A stretch of DNA of 64,000 nucleotides from Vibrio pacinii DSM 19139 (GTDB lineage: Bacteria; Pseudomonadota; Gammaproteobacteria; Enterobacterales; Vibrionaceae), in assembly GCF_000711795.1 (NCBI RefSeq), contig NZ_JONH01000005.1, positions 62,001-126,000 of the forward strand, in the 5' to 3' direction. Under the pieces are notes generated by a model. The model ran no database searches. It saw only the letters and a program-made list of their open reading frames with translations, and was not told where the DNA came from. Made by a program: the position numbers and the translations under genes. Shown here piece after piece: positions 56,367-64,000 of this stretch. Each line of letters opens with the position of its first letter. Positions within the stretch are counted from its first letter, which is position 1.

Positions 56367-56745
56367 CTAACTGCTAAAAGAGCAAGTGTGTTTGGTATGA
56401 ATACGAAAGAGCTAAATTGATAACAAAAATCATAGTTTGAGTGGATCCCGATAGATAGAGGAAGTCTGATTAAGACTAATTTTAGATGCACCTGAGGGGA
56501 TATGATGGGGCATTGACAACAAGAATTATCGTCTGGCTAATTAAGGTAAAAGATCATGCTCGCGGCTCCCGTTGTAATCGATGGAGATGCGAGAATTTGG
56601 CTATTAAGTCGCGCTTGCTCTTGTCCTGCTTCAATATTGACCACTATCAATAGTAATTACTGCTAATGTCGTAGAATGTTTTTTCGACTGAACTAGAGTT
56701 CAATAAGCCTATCAATGAAGTGTATAACTAAGGGAAGTAGACGCA
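56367..56745. other. Intergenic region between MCP 3 and MCP 4
   Basis: About 380 bases with no ORF worth naming, and no terminator or sigma-28 promoter that I can define. Confidence 0.4.
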
Positions 56746-58296
56746 ATGCCAATGGAAGACGAACGAGTACAATACTCAGAGCATGATAACTTAATTTCGA
56801 CCACCTCACCGAATAGCCACATTACTTATTGTAATGAAGATTTTTGCCGTGTTGCTGGTTATGAAGAGGAAGAGTTGCTTGGTAAGCCGCATAATGTCAT
56901 ACGTCATGAAGACATGCCCAAAGCGGCATTTGGGCAGTTGTGGAGCTACATTCAGTCTGGGGAGAGCTGGATGGGCTTGGTCAAAAATCGGTGTAAGGAA
57001 AGAGGTCATTACTGGGTATCTGCCTTTGTTACTCCTATTATGGACAAAGATGGCAAAGTGTTTGAGTACCAATCTGTAAGAACGCAACCAAGTGATGAGC
57101 AGATAATAAGGGCGGAATCGCTGTACCAAAACTTGAAGCAAGGCAATTCAAGCCCAAAGCGTATCAGATGGATAAGCTTACTGACACTTTTCTTCGGCCT
57201 GCAAAGTACTGCGTTGTTTCTACTACTCACTGAGATTATCCCTTCCGCGATAACTTTGGGCGGACTACTTCTGTTTATGTCCTTGCAAATCATTGCTATT
57301 TTCTCTTTAAGTAAGCGGATGAACTCGCTGAATGACTTAGCTCTAAACTGTTATGACAATGCTTTAATGGAAAAGCCTTATACAGGATACTGCGATGACC
57401 TGTCACGCATTGAGCTTGCACTTATGATGAAACAAGCGGAGCTGAGAGCCGCAACCGCTAGAGCCACTGATACCACAGAGAGTATATTGCAGTCTGCAAG
57501 CGAAGACTTGATGAATAATCAGGCAATAGATAAGGAGCTTCACGATCAGCAAGTGGCGACAGATGCCATGGCGGTTTCTTCAGAAGAAATGTTGAGTTCG
57601 ATTGGTGAAGTGTCTCAACATGCGAAACAATCGGTTGAATTTGTTGATAATGCGCGCCGTAGTGCACAAGAAGGCATGCAGACCGTTGATATTGCAGTGG
57701 AATCTGTTAGGACGTTGAGTCATCAGATTCATTCGTCAAGAGGTTCGCTTGAGAAGCTTAATAATGATGTACAAAGCATCGAGTTCATTCTAAGTATGAT
57801 CCAAGAAATATCCGAGCAGACGAACTTGCTGGCTCTCAATGCAGCAATTGAAGCGGCGAGAGCCGGAGAGCATGGAAGAGGTTTTGCTGTGGTTGCTGAT
57901 GAAGTGAGAGCTTTGTCTACAAAAACGAGTTCTTCGGTAAGTGACATACGTTTGAAAATCAACAGCCTGCAATTGGCGGTGACGGAGACACGTCAGGTTA
58001 TGGAGCAAGGAATGGTGACGTCAAATCAAAATCTCACACACTCTCAAAAGAGTAAAGAGTCTTTTGAGGCGATTGTTAGCGATTTATCGTCAATTGCGGA
58101 ACAAAGTGCGAGTACTTCTTTGGCTATCGAAGAGCAAGTAGAAGTAACGAAAGGTATGAGTGAGCATGTAGTACGGATGAATGAGGCCATTGTAACCACT
58201 AAGGAACTTTCCTCTCACTCGGTGAATAGAACTAATGGCTTAGTTGCAAATTTAAAAAGCCTGCAGAGACTGGTTATGCAGTTCAGTCAGACATAG
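56746..58296 (+). CDS. Aer-like PAS chemoreceptor (MCP 4)
   Basis: An N-terminal PAS domain of the Aer type ([38 protein letters not shown]) covers about 20-115 and should bind FAD or sense redox. Two membrane segments at about 142-190 follow, then the signalling domain with [20 protein letters not shown] near 350. GGAAG lies before the ATG. It is probably an aerotaxis or energy-taxis receptor. Confidence 0.92.
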   Translation: MPMEDERVQYSEHDNLISTTSPNSHITYCNEDFCRVAGYEEEELLGKPHNVIRHEDMPKAAFGQLWSYIQSGESWMGLVKNRCKERGHYWVSAFVTPIMDKDGKVFEYQSVRTQPSDEQIIRAESLYQNLKQGNSSPKRIRWISLLTLFFGLQSTALFLLLTEIIPSAITLGGLLLFMSLQIIAIFSLSKRMNSLNDLALNCYDNALMEKPYTGYCDDLSRIELALMMKQAELRAATARATDTTESILQSASEDLMNNQAIDKELHDQQVATDAMAVSSEEMLSSIGEVSQHAKQSVEFVDNARRSAQEGMQTVDIAVESVRTLSHQIHSSRGSLEKLNNDVQSIEFILSMIQEISEQTNLLALNAAIEAARAGEHGRGFAVVADEVRALSTKTSSSVSDIRLKINSLQLAVTETRQVMEQGMVTSNQNLTHSQKSKESFEAIVSDLSSIAEQSASTSLAIEEQVEVTKGMSEHVVRMNEAIVTTKELSSHSVNRTNGLVANLKSLQRLVMQFSQT

Positions 58297-58409
58297 GTCA
58301 ATATTGCTCATACATAGATAAAGTAATAATTGTTTCATACATCTTTTACTTTAAGTTGTGGGCGGCCAATTGATTAACCTTCGGTATTTACTATAAACAA
58401 GGAATGGGC

Positions 58410-58811
58410 ATGTTAGATATTTTATTAAGCCATCAGCGTCGTAAAAAGAAAGTAGTCGTAAGAACAGATTTTTATCGAAGCTTTCTCCTTAAAAGGAATT
58501 TAGAAACAGATAAATGGGCCGTGACAATTGACGGGCAGAGTTATGTCGGTCTGATTTCCTCAGTTAAACAATCGATCGATAACTGGTTGGATAATAGACA
58601 GCTTATCCCACCAGAGTATTTTGAACGTAATAAGTCACAACCTCAAACGCGAAAAATCGACATTCATAATAGCGTGAAAATTATAAACGACACCGGAAAA
58701 GACTATGACTGGTATGCAATTGTAGGCAGTCGATTAATAAAAGGAACGAAGCCCGCGCTAGTAGAAATTATAGATAAAGCTATGAATCAGGCTAATACTC
58801 TTAATGAGTAA
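58410..58811 (+). CDS. Hypothetical protein (about 133 aa)
   Basis: The start at 58410 has AAGGA 6 bases upstream; an ATG at 58404 is in frame. The protein is basic at the N-terminus (HQRRKKKVVVRTDFYRSF) and ends KAMNQANTLNE. It may belong to a Vibrio family of uncharacterised proteins, but I am not certain. Its stop lies directly against a likely IS end. Confidence 0.6.
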   Translation: MLDILLSHQRRKKKVVVRTDFYRSFLLKRNLETDKWAVTIDGQSYVGLISSVKQSIDNWLDNRQLIPPEYFERNKSQPQTRKIDIHNSVKIINDTGKDYDWYAIVGSRLIKGTKPALVEIIDKAMNQANTLNE

Positions 58812-58812
58812 A

Positions 58813-58920
58813 GGGCTTTGTTGCGTAATTCGATGGAACTAAATCAAGAAGTTACGACCTGATCGGCTAAATCAGCTAATCTTCGTAGCCTTATGCCGAA
58901 CCTCGTTATTAAACAACTAA
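58813..58920. mobile_element. Likely IS5/IS903-type end fragment
   Basis: GGGCTTTGTTGCGTAATTC resembles the terminal repeat of IS903-like elements. About 100 bases of non-coding DNA follow and no transposase remains. The call rests on the end sequence only. Confidence 0.4.
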
Positions 58921-58997
58921 TACCAATTAAAGAAAAAATATGATCTAATTAAGGCTGTCGAAACTATCGTTGAACGTCGCTATGGATAGCCTTAATA

Positions 58998-59432
58998 ATA
59001 CCGATTTTAGAAAGCTTGCTTGTTAATATCATCCTTGGCAAATACCAATACGCGATGCCACTTTATCGCCAAGAATCGCTGTTTACTCAGTCGGGTATCG
59101 AGCTATCACGAACCACCATGGCACGGTGGGTTATCCAAGTCAGTGAGAAGTTTGCACCACTCTACGCAGCCTTGAAAGAGCACCTACTAGAGCAAGTGGT
59201 GGTTCAGGCGGATGAAACACCACTCAATGTACTCAAGGAAGATAAACAGTGTTACATGTGGCTCTACTGCTCGGGTGCAGACTCGCCAGAAGCTACGTTA
59301 CCGAATGTGAAAAACATCGCCTTGTACGACTACCAAAACAGTCGCGCGAGGGCGTGCCCTGTTGCCTTCTTGGGTGACTATAGTGGCTATCTACAAACCG
59401 ATGGCTATGGTGCTTATGATGGGCTTCACTGG
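58998..59432 (+). pseudogene. IS66-family transposase fragment
   Basis: PILESLLVNIILGKYQYAMP then LYRQESLFTQSGIELSRTTM and VVVQADETPLNVL (first catalytic Asp) are the IS66 core, ending in YLQTDGYGAYDGL (second Asp). Both ends are missing: the frame enters without a start near 58998 and similarity stops at about 59432, inside the overlapping NifX-like gene's end. Confidence 0.85.
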
Positions 59433-59762
59433 CGGCCGAGCAAATTCAATTTGAGTAACAGGAGTTAATAGGTTTTCATCAGAGCTCTCCAGAGAGAACC
59501 CACGCGGTGCACTCAGAACACGAACATTGAGCTTAAGTAGTGTACTCAACATGTTCGAACCAATGGAACGAACTACAACAGCATTGACCTGATTATCTTG
59601 CAACACTTCGCGCCAAAAGTGCTTACGACCACAACATGATGATGACTTAGGCAGCTCGAGAATTCGTTTGGCTTTGGTTTGGTTATCCCACAGCATAATC
59701 TGAGGAGCTTTGGCAAAATGATTGGAAAGAGAAGATTCGTGGCAGGGAATGGCAAATAACAT
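59391..59762 (-). CDS. NifX/NifB-like cofactor-binding domain protein, 3' end replaced
   Basis: From ATG at 59762, preceded by AAGGAG, the protein starts MLFAIPCHESSLSNHFAKAP and continues with CCGRKHFWREVLQ and SAPRGFSLESSDENLL, a single-domain member of the dinitrogenase iron-molybdenum cofactor family. TPVTQIEFARPP should be near the natural end. The last 10-12 codons are read from antisense IS66 DNA, so the C-terminus is altered. Such small proteins often bind iron-sulfur or molybdenum cofactors, or act with metal-dependent regulators. The function here is unknown. Confidence 0.7.
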   Translation of the reverse strand: MLFAIPCHESSLSNHFAKAPQIMLWDNQTKAKRILELPKSSSCCGRKHFWREVLQDNQVNAVVVRSIGSNMLSTLLKLNVRVLSAPRGFSLESSDENLLTPVTQIEFARPPVKPIISTIAIGL

Positions 59763-59792
59763 AGTGTTCTCCTTTATGTGTGAGGAGGACAC

Positions 59793-59832
59793 CTTACAAT
59801 CATTATTGGCATATGCCAATAATGATTGTAAG
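59793..59832. promoter_or_regulatory. Perfect 40-bp palindrome upstream of the NifX-like gene
   Basis: The left arm CTTACAATCATTATTGGCAT (59793-59812) is exactly complementary to the right arm 59813-59832, with no spacer. The core TTGGCATATGCCAA is typical of a regulator dyad. It begins 31 bases before the NifX-like ATG on the minus strand, so it is probably its operator. A cruciform is also possible. Confidence 0.7.
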
Positions 59833-60481
59833 AAGTTAGGATCCATTGAGTTACTACTTTGAGAGGCGACTCAGTGCCTGGATTGGTAGGACGACAGCTC
59901 TTTTTCTCTTAGTTTGACGATTTTGGTGAAAATCTAAGCGAATGCGAACAAACTAAACCCTGGGGGAAGTTCAGCTACTTCTACCTGGTGCTTTGATGGC
60001 TTCACACTCATGAGGCATTGTGATGGTTGGTCTCTACTTTTAGTGTATTTACCTACATTAACATCGACTGATCCGAAATTGTGAATAGATTACCAACTAG
60101 TATTCCAATAGCAAGCATCGTTGAAGTAGATAACGTTTAGATGAATTGCTTTTTTGTTAACTCCCATCTATTTGGGGTGGGGTCACAAGTAGTCAATAAA
60201 GGTGCTAGTTAAGTTTATGTATTTGGTGATAAAGCCCGACCTTTTGATAGTTGTGCATCTAAAACTACAAATTTGAGATTGTGTGCAAGGAAACAGACAT
60301 ATAACCAAATTAGGGTAAGCCAAGAGCTGGCGAAAGCAGAGCCAGATATCGATGTACTCCTACATTGGAACTTCAAACATTAGTAATATCGCCCCGTGGG
60401 TGCATGGAGCGGATACATTGATTTAGTGGCTTTAATCGATTTAATTAATACTATCAACTATAAGTAAAGGATTCACATGAA
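59833..60481. other. Intergenic region with possible decayed reading frame
   Basis: No intact gene is seen. On the minus strand around 59870-60010 an ATG frame reads MSVKPSKHQVEVAELPPGFS and meets stops after 25 codons, then stays open in part. It may be a dead gene upstream of the NifX-like gene. The last 150 bases should hold the AraC gene's promoter. Confidence 0.35.
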
Positions 60482-61090
60482 ATGAACCATACTGAACGAG
60501 TCAGTTCGATTCTAGAATACTTGGAAGATCATTGTCATGAAGAGCTAAATTTAGAACATGTCGCAAAGCGTGCTAGTCTTTCCCCTTTTCATTTTCACCG
60601 CATATTCAAGTCTATCGTCGGTGAGACTGTCGCTGAGTACGTTCGAAGACTTCGCTATGAGAAAACGGCTCAAGCTCTGTTATTTCAAGATAAAAGTGTT
60701 ACCGCAATAGCTCTATCGTTTGGCTATTCTAGCCCTCAATCTATGGCAAAAGGCTTCAAAAAATATTATGGAGTTACGCCCAGTCAAATAAAGCAATGCA
60801 AGAATTTGGGGGAATATGCAGCACTAATGCAAAATAGCAAGATAGGATCCTCTCTTCACAAGAATAGACACGAACTTCCTGACCATCTAACTTATGCTGA
60901 TCTTAACAACAAACTAAATGGTAAATCTCAGATGAAAACTATTAGAATGAATGCAAGAAAAATAGCATATGTACGTGTAATTGGCCCTTATGGTGAAAGT
61001 TACGATCGTATTATTTACAGTTTAAGCCATGAAGTTCGGGTGCTAACAGTTCGTAATTGCCGTCAGATTTTGACGGAAAGTGACGTGTAA
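60482..61090 (+). CDS. AraC-family regulator with truncated GyrI-like domain
   Basis: A Rob/SoxS-like DNA-binding domain (ILEYLEDHCHEELNLEHVAK; SPFHFHRIFKSIVGETVAEY; IALSFGYSSPQSMAKGF) is followed by the start of a GyrI-like ligand domain (TIRMNARKIAYVRVIGPYGE). After SYDRI the family match stops and 25 unrelated residues lead to the stop. The ligand domain is thus cut to about 30 residues, so drug sensing is probably lost. An attC site follows directly, so it may have been a cassette. Confidence 0.8.
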   Translation: MNHTERVSSILEYLEDHCHEELNLEHVAKRASLSPFHFHRIFKSIVGETVAEYVRRLRYEKTAQALLFQDKSVTAIALSFGYSSPQSMAKGFKKYYGVTPSQIKQCKNLGEYAALMQNSKIGSSLHKNRHELPDHLTYADLNNKLNGKSQMKTIRMNARKIAYVRVIGPYGESYDRIIYSLSHEVRVLTVRNCRQILTESDV

Positions 61091-61099
61091 AACCGTGTT

Positions 61100-61192
61100 A
61101 TAACAAGGCGTTTAAGAGTGATTCCAAACGCTTGCCGGTTTCGCTTCGCTCAAGTATGGCAAACGATTGTCACACCTTAACGCAGCGTTATG
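61100..61192 (+). repeat. Integron attC site 1
   Basis: The site starts ATAACAAGGCGTTTAAGAG and ends TTAACGCAGCGTTATG, the Vibrio attC pattern, with an internal imperfect inverted repeat (CAAACGCTTG/CAAACGATTG). It lies between the AraC and DUF1801 genes. Confidence 0.75.
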
Positions 61193-61208
61193 TGAATAGG
61201 AGGTTTCA

Positions 61209-61613
61209 GTGAACAATGTAGTCAAAGAACGCTTCGATGAATATCCGGAAAATGCTCGTATTAGGCTAGAGGAGCTACGAAATCTAGTCTTTCAAATCGC
61301 ATCTGATTTGGAGCTGGGTGAAGTCGATGAAACTCTAAAGTGGGGTGAACCTAGCTATAGTGTAAAAACAGGCAGCCCGCTAAGAATGGACTGGAAGCTA
61401 AAATCTCCTAACAACTATTACCTGTTCTTTAATTGCCAAACTAAGTTAGTCGATACATTTCGAGAATTGTATGGTGAAGAACTGGTGTTTCAGGGAAACA
61501 GAGCAATCGTTCTGTCCATATCGCAAGTGTTGCCAGAAATAGCAATCAAGTCCTGTTTAGAGTTGGCTTTAACCTATCAGCAGCGTAAACATTTACCTCT
61601 TTTGGGCGCGTGA
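61209..61613 (+). CDS. DUF1801-type cassette protein
   Basis: The 134-residue protein has TLKWGEPSYSVKTGSPLRMD near 43-62 and NYYLFFNCQTKLVDTFRELY, the DUF1801/YdhG-like fold. GTG at 61209 has a perfect AGGAGG. It is bounded by attC sites 1 and 2 and has the typical cassette form of one gene plus attC. The function of the family is unknown. Confidence 0.85.
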   Translation: MNNVVKERFDEYPENARIRLEELRNLVFQIASDLELGEVDETLKWGEPSYSVKTGSPLRMDWKLKSPNNYYLFFNCQTKLVDTFRELYGEELVFQGNRAIVLSISQVLPEIAIKSCLELALTYQQRKHLPLLGA

Positions 61614-61621
61614 AAAATTCA

Positions 61622-61747
61622 CATAACAAAGCGTTCAAGAGGGATTCCCAACGCTCTGCATTTTGGGTTTGATTCCGCTTCAGTGATTACGGCACAATGG
61701 TTTAGGTTGGGTGGCCTGCGTTGCTCACCCCCTAACGCGGCGTTATG
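61622..61747 (+). repeat. Integron attC site 2
   Basis: ATAACAAAGCGTTCAAGAGG at the left and CCTAACGCGGCGTTATG at the right define a complete 126-base attC. CAACGC and GCGTTG inside form the stem. Confidence 0.85.
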
Positions 61748-61759
61748 GCGCAGGGCAAA

Positions 61760-62296
61760 ATGAACAAAATCGTCGAATTAATAAAATGTGATCCAATAAG
61801 AACTGAGGCACTAAATCATGTGTCTAAGCTGAATCTACCTCAGTGCTATATAGCAGCGGGTTTCGTTCGAAACTTAATCTGGGACTCGTTACATGAGTTT
61901 GAATCTGCGACTCCTTTGAATGACGTTGATGTGATTTACTTCGATCCTAATGAATCCAATCCTGATGCCTATCTGTGTTATGAAGAATACTTGAAAGGCT
62001 GTATGCCAGAGCTTAATTGGCAAGTTCGAAATCAAGCTCAGATGCATGAACGTAATGGTGATGAACCTTATCAAAGTTCAGTGGATGCTATGAGCCACTG
62101 GCCTGAAAACGAAACAGCGGTTGGTGTTCGTCAAACAGGCGTGAATCAATATGAAGTTATATCAGCATTTGGGTTTGAATCTTTATTTGGTTACTGCGTC
62201 ACGCATAATCCTAAAAGGTCACTAGCAACATTTGAAAATCGTGTAAATTCGAAAGAGTGGTTAGTTAGGTGGCCATCTTTGAGAACTGCGCCATAA
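61760..62296 (+). CDS. Nucleotidyltransferase-family cassette protein
   Basis: The 178-residue protein has IAAGFVRNLIWDSLH near 33 and the metal pair NDVDVIYFDP, the signature of the uncharacterised NTP_transf_6 group. A C-terminal SLFGYCVTHNPKR follows. ATG at 61760 has AGGG upstream; the ATG at 61745 lies inside attC 2. It is flanked by attC sites 2 and 3. Confidence 0.85.
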   Translation: MNKIVELIKCDPIRTEALNHVSKLNLPQCYIAAGFVRNLIWDSLHEFESATPLNDVDVIYFDPNESNPDAYLCYEEYLKGCMPELNWQVRNQAQMHERNGDEPYQSSVDAMSHWPENETAVGVRQTGVNQYEVISAFGFESLFGYCVTHNPKRSLATFENRVNSKEWLVRWPSLRTAP

Positions 62297-62425
62297 CAAT
62301 AAATTTAAGCAGATTCGTAACGCTTGGCATTTTCGGTTTGAATCGACTTTAGTGTTTACGTCACAACGGCCTAGGTTTGGTGGTAGTGTTGCTCACTACT
62401 TAATCTGGCGGTTACTGACATTATG
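62291..62425 (+). repeat. Integron attC site 3, degenerate
   Basis: CATAACAATAAATTTAAGCAG at its left end and a right end reading CTTAATCTGGCGGTTACTG, then ACATTATGTG, resemble attC with changes in the core. It may no longer recombine. Confidence 0.55.
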
Positions 62426-62511
62426 TGATTGGTGGACACTTCATATCTATTGGGGCTAAAATGCCTTCTCGCGGCTGCACATGAATTTCAGTCAACTTTA
62501 GAGAAAATACG

Positions 62512-62943
62512 ATGATTGTAGAAAATGTGCTTCCTGAAAATTACGCAGAAATGCTTAGTGTTTGGGAAAATTCAGTTCGAGCAACTCATGACTTTATATC
62601 AGAAGAAGATATTGAGTTTTTTAAACCAATTATCATTGAGCAGACTTTTCCTGCTGTCACGTTAAGATGTGTGAAAAATGAAAGTGGTTCAATTTTAGGT
62701 TTCGTGGGTATCCACGACTCAAAGGTTGAAATGCTGTTCATCTTAAACGAAGCAAGAGGACAAGGTATTGGTGAGGTGCTACTGCAATACGCAATAGAGC
62801 AGTTAGGCGCAACCAAAGTGGATGTAAACGAACAAAACCCGAAAGCCGTAGGTTTCTACGAGCATATGGGTTTTAAAGCAGTTTCTCGCTCACCGCTTGA
62901 TGATATGGGAAAACCTTTTCCCATTCTGCATATGACACTTTAG
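62512..62943 (+). CDS. GNAT-family N-acetyltransferase (cassette)
   Basis: The 143-residue protein has the acetyl-CoA loop ARGQGIGEVLLQYAIEQLG near 82-100 and NPKAVGFYEHMGFKAVSRS. It resembles YjaB-like acetyltransferases. It follows degenerate attC 3, so it is probably the next cassette, though no attC closes it; an IS30 remnant follows instead. Confidence 0.88.
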   Translation: MIVENVLPENYAEMLSVWENSVRATHDFISEEDIEFFKPIIIEQTFPAVTLRCVKNESGSILGFVGIHDSKVEMLFILNEARGQGIGEVLLQYAIEQLGATKVDVNEQNPKAVGFYEHMGFKAVSRSPLDDMGKPFPILHMTL

Positions 62944-62974
62944 AGCTCGGTTTGTCGTAACCAGTTTGCTAGAA

Positions 62975-63007
62975 GAAACGCCCAAAGCTAATAACTTCGG
63001 GCGTTTC
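62975..63007. terminator. Hairpin after the GNAT cassette
   Basis: GAAACGCCCAAAG (62975-62987) pairs with CTTCGGGCGTTTC (62995-63007) with one mismatch and a 7-base loop. The T-run is short, but the place is right for a terminator between convergent units. Confidence 0.6.
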
Positions 63008-63057
63008 CGTATGCAATGAAAAAATCACTTAGTATCAAGTTTGAAGTGCGACACTTT

Positions 63058-63600
63058 CTACAGATACGCATGAATATACTCCGTTGGTGTCCTATACCCA
63101 AGCCTTTTGCGTGGGCGTGTATTTAATTTGTGTGCTATTTCATTGCAGAGCTTCTGTGTCACGTGTGACATAGAAGTTCATTTTGGTAAGTATTGTCGTA
63201 TCAAGCCATTGGTGTTTTCATTAGTGCCTCGCTCCCATGATTGGTATGGATTTGCAAAGTAAAACAGACAGTTATGGTGTTTTTCTAGTTGTGCATAACC
63301 ATGAAGTTCAGTGCCGTTATCTGCAGTTATCGTCTTAAAAGGTAAGTCAGAGCGGGTCATGATTTTGCTCATTCTTACGTTGAGTGACTCGCTTGTTCTG
63401 TCGTCCATTTGCCCAATAAAAGTGTAGCCAGTCATTCTGTCGACTAAAGTCACGATACAGTGCTTGGTTCCACGGCCAACGACGGTATCAATTTCCCAAT
63501 GACCAGGCTCTTTTCTATGCTCAGCTTTTGCCGATCTTTCGGTAATATGGCGCTTTACTGCCAAGCGTCCACTGTTAATGTTAGTTTGACCTACAAGAGG
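63058..63600 (-). pseudogene. IS30-family transposase remnant
   Basis: HWEIDTVVGRGTKHCIVTLV (first Asp), TADNGTELHGYAQLEKH (second) and PYQSWERGTNENTNGLIRQY (catalytic Glu) give a full IS30 DDE core. After QYLPK a TGA at 63178-63180 interrupts the frame, which then continues NEIAHKLNTRPRKRLGYRTP to a stop at 63058. The N-terminal half is missing beyond about 63600. The flank CAAGTTTGAAGTGCGACAC at 63036-63054 looks like one IS end. Confidence 0.82.
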
Positions 63601-63711
63601 TATCTGAAACGAGTAAGATTGTGGTCTGTTGAGTATGGTGCTTTCCTTATTAAGTGCAGTTTAAAGTAAAGCCATAATTTACTAGTACAATTTAGAGGTG
63701 AATGAGGGAAA

Positions 63712-64000
63712 ATGAAAATTTCAAATTTAACTGATTATCCAGATGAGATAGAGACTATCGCCAATTGGTACTTTAACGAATGGGATTGCAAGGATTCGGG
63801 AGCTACTCTTGAAAGTGTTATTGAAAAGGTATCTTCTGTTTCGAATAGAATAGCATTTGTAGCTCATCTTGATGGAGAGTTGGCAGGAGCTGGAGAGCTT
63901 AAATATCGTGAGTACTCTAGTTATCCGAAGTATAACTATTGGCTCGATGGGATTTATATTCCTATAGAGCAACGTGGAAAAGGTATTTCAAAAGCATTAA
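63712..64000 (+). CDS. GNAT-family N-acetyltransferase, cut by window end
   Basis: From ATG at 63712, with GAGGGA upstream, 96 codons are visible: MKISNLTDYPDEIETIANWY at the start and the acetyl-CoA motif QRGKGISKAL at the window edge. The C-terminal part lies beyond 64000. The substrate is unknown. Confidence 0.8.
   Translation, partial: MKISNLTDYPDEIETIANWYFNEWDCKDSGATLESVIEKVSSVSNRIAFVAHLDGELAGAGELKYREYSSYPKYNYWLDGIYIPIEQRGKGISKAL

Overview
The window looks like a piece of a Vibrio main chromosome. The conserved gene order ispB / rplU-rpmA-obgE / folA / apaH-apaG-ksgA-pdxA-surA-lptD / djlA is typical of Vibrionaceae. The mannitol operon mtlA-mtlD-mtlR, the YjjP-YjjB pair, the many methyl-accepting chemotaxis proteins (MCPs) and the Vibrio-type integron attC sites fit the same family. 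I cannot name the species.

Layout. (1) 0.2-9.8 kb is an accessory metabolic block. On the minus strand it holds glycerol dehydrogenase, a fused ATP-type dihydroxyacetone kinase and an unlisted 59-aa ORF, then a CoA-transferase, an acyl-CoA dehydrogenase and an MFS carrier; a nitroreductase-family gene diverges from the MFS gene. (2) 9.8-15.1 kb is mannitol uptake and oxidation (mtlA, mtlD, mtlR) plus an orphan TRAP binding protein. (3) 15.9-30.1 kb is housekeeping core: isoprenoid, ribosome, folate, nucleotide and outer-membrane assembly genes. (4) A strong terminator after djlA is followed by a tRNA-3'-end-like fragment and arm-type repeats, which I read as the left border of an integrated island. 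Everything from 30.2 kb to the window end is accessory.

The island holds several modules. 30.4-35.7 kb is a satellite-like module: a hypothetical protein, one decayed and three intact paralogues of the YagK/YfjJ (inovirus Gp2-like) family, each preceded by its own hairpin next to the start codon, then an AlpA-type regulator and an RNase HI. 36.2-40.4 kb is a copper module: a MerR regulator with a textbook 20-bp-spacer promoter, CopA with three metal-binding domains, a coupled 22-aa membrane peptide, and a cytochrome b561 with a His-rich tail. 40.4-41.4 kb is a junction of decayed insertion sequences that also carries a fifth Gp2-family fragment. 41.4-45.5 kb has an AraC regulator, an NmrA-like oxidoreductase, an acetyltransferase and a kinase-fold protein. 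45.8-58.8 kb is a chemosensory / c-di-GMP block: four MCPs, a CheV-like CheW-receiver protein, an HDOD protein and a PAS-GGDEF-EAL protein, with no CheA, CheR or CheB in the window. 58.8-64 kb is a mosaic of IS remnants (IS5-type end, IS66, IS30), a truncated NifX-like gene behind a perfect 40-bp palindrome, and gene cassettes separated by attC sites, with no integron integrase visible.

How parts may work together. The 3.2-8.4 kb genes could import a carboxylic acid, activate it by CoA transfer and oxidise or reduce it at the alpha-beta bond; the substrate is unknown. The chemosensory genes probably feed the host's central chemotaxis kinase and c-di-GMP pool. All calls come from reading the sequence; no database search was run.
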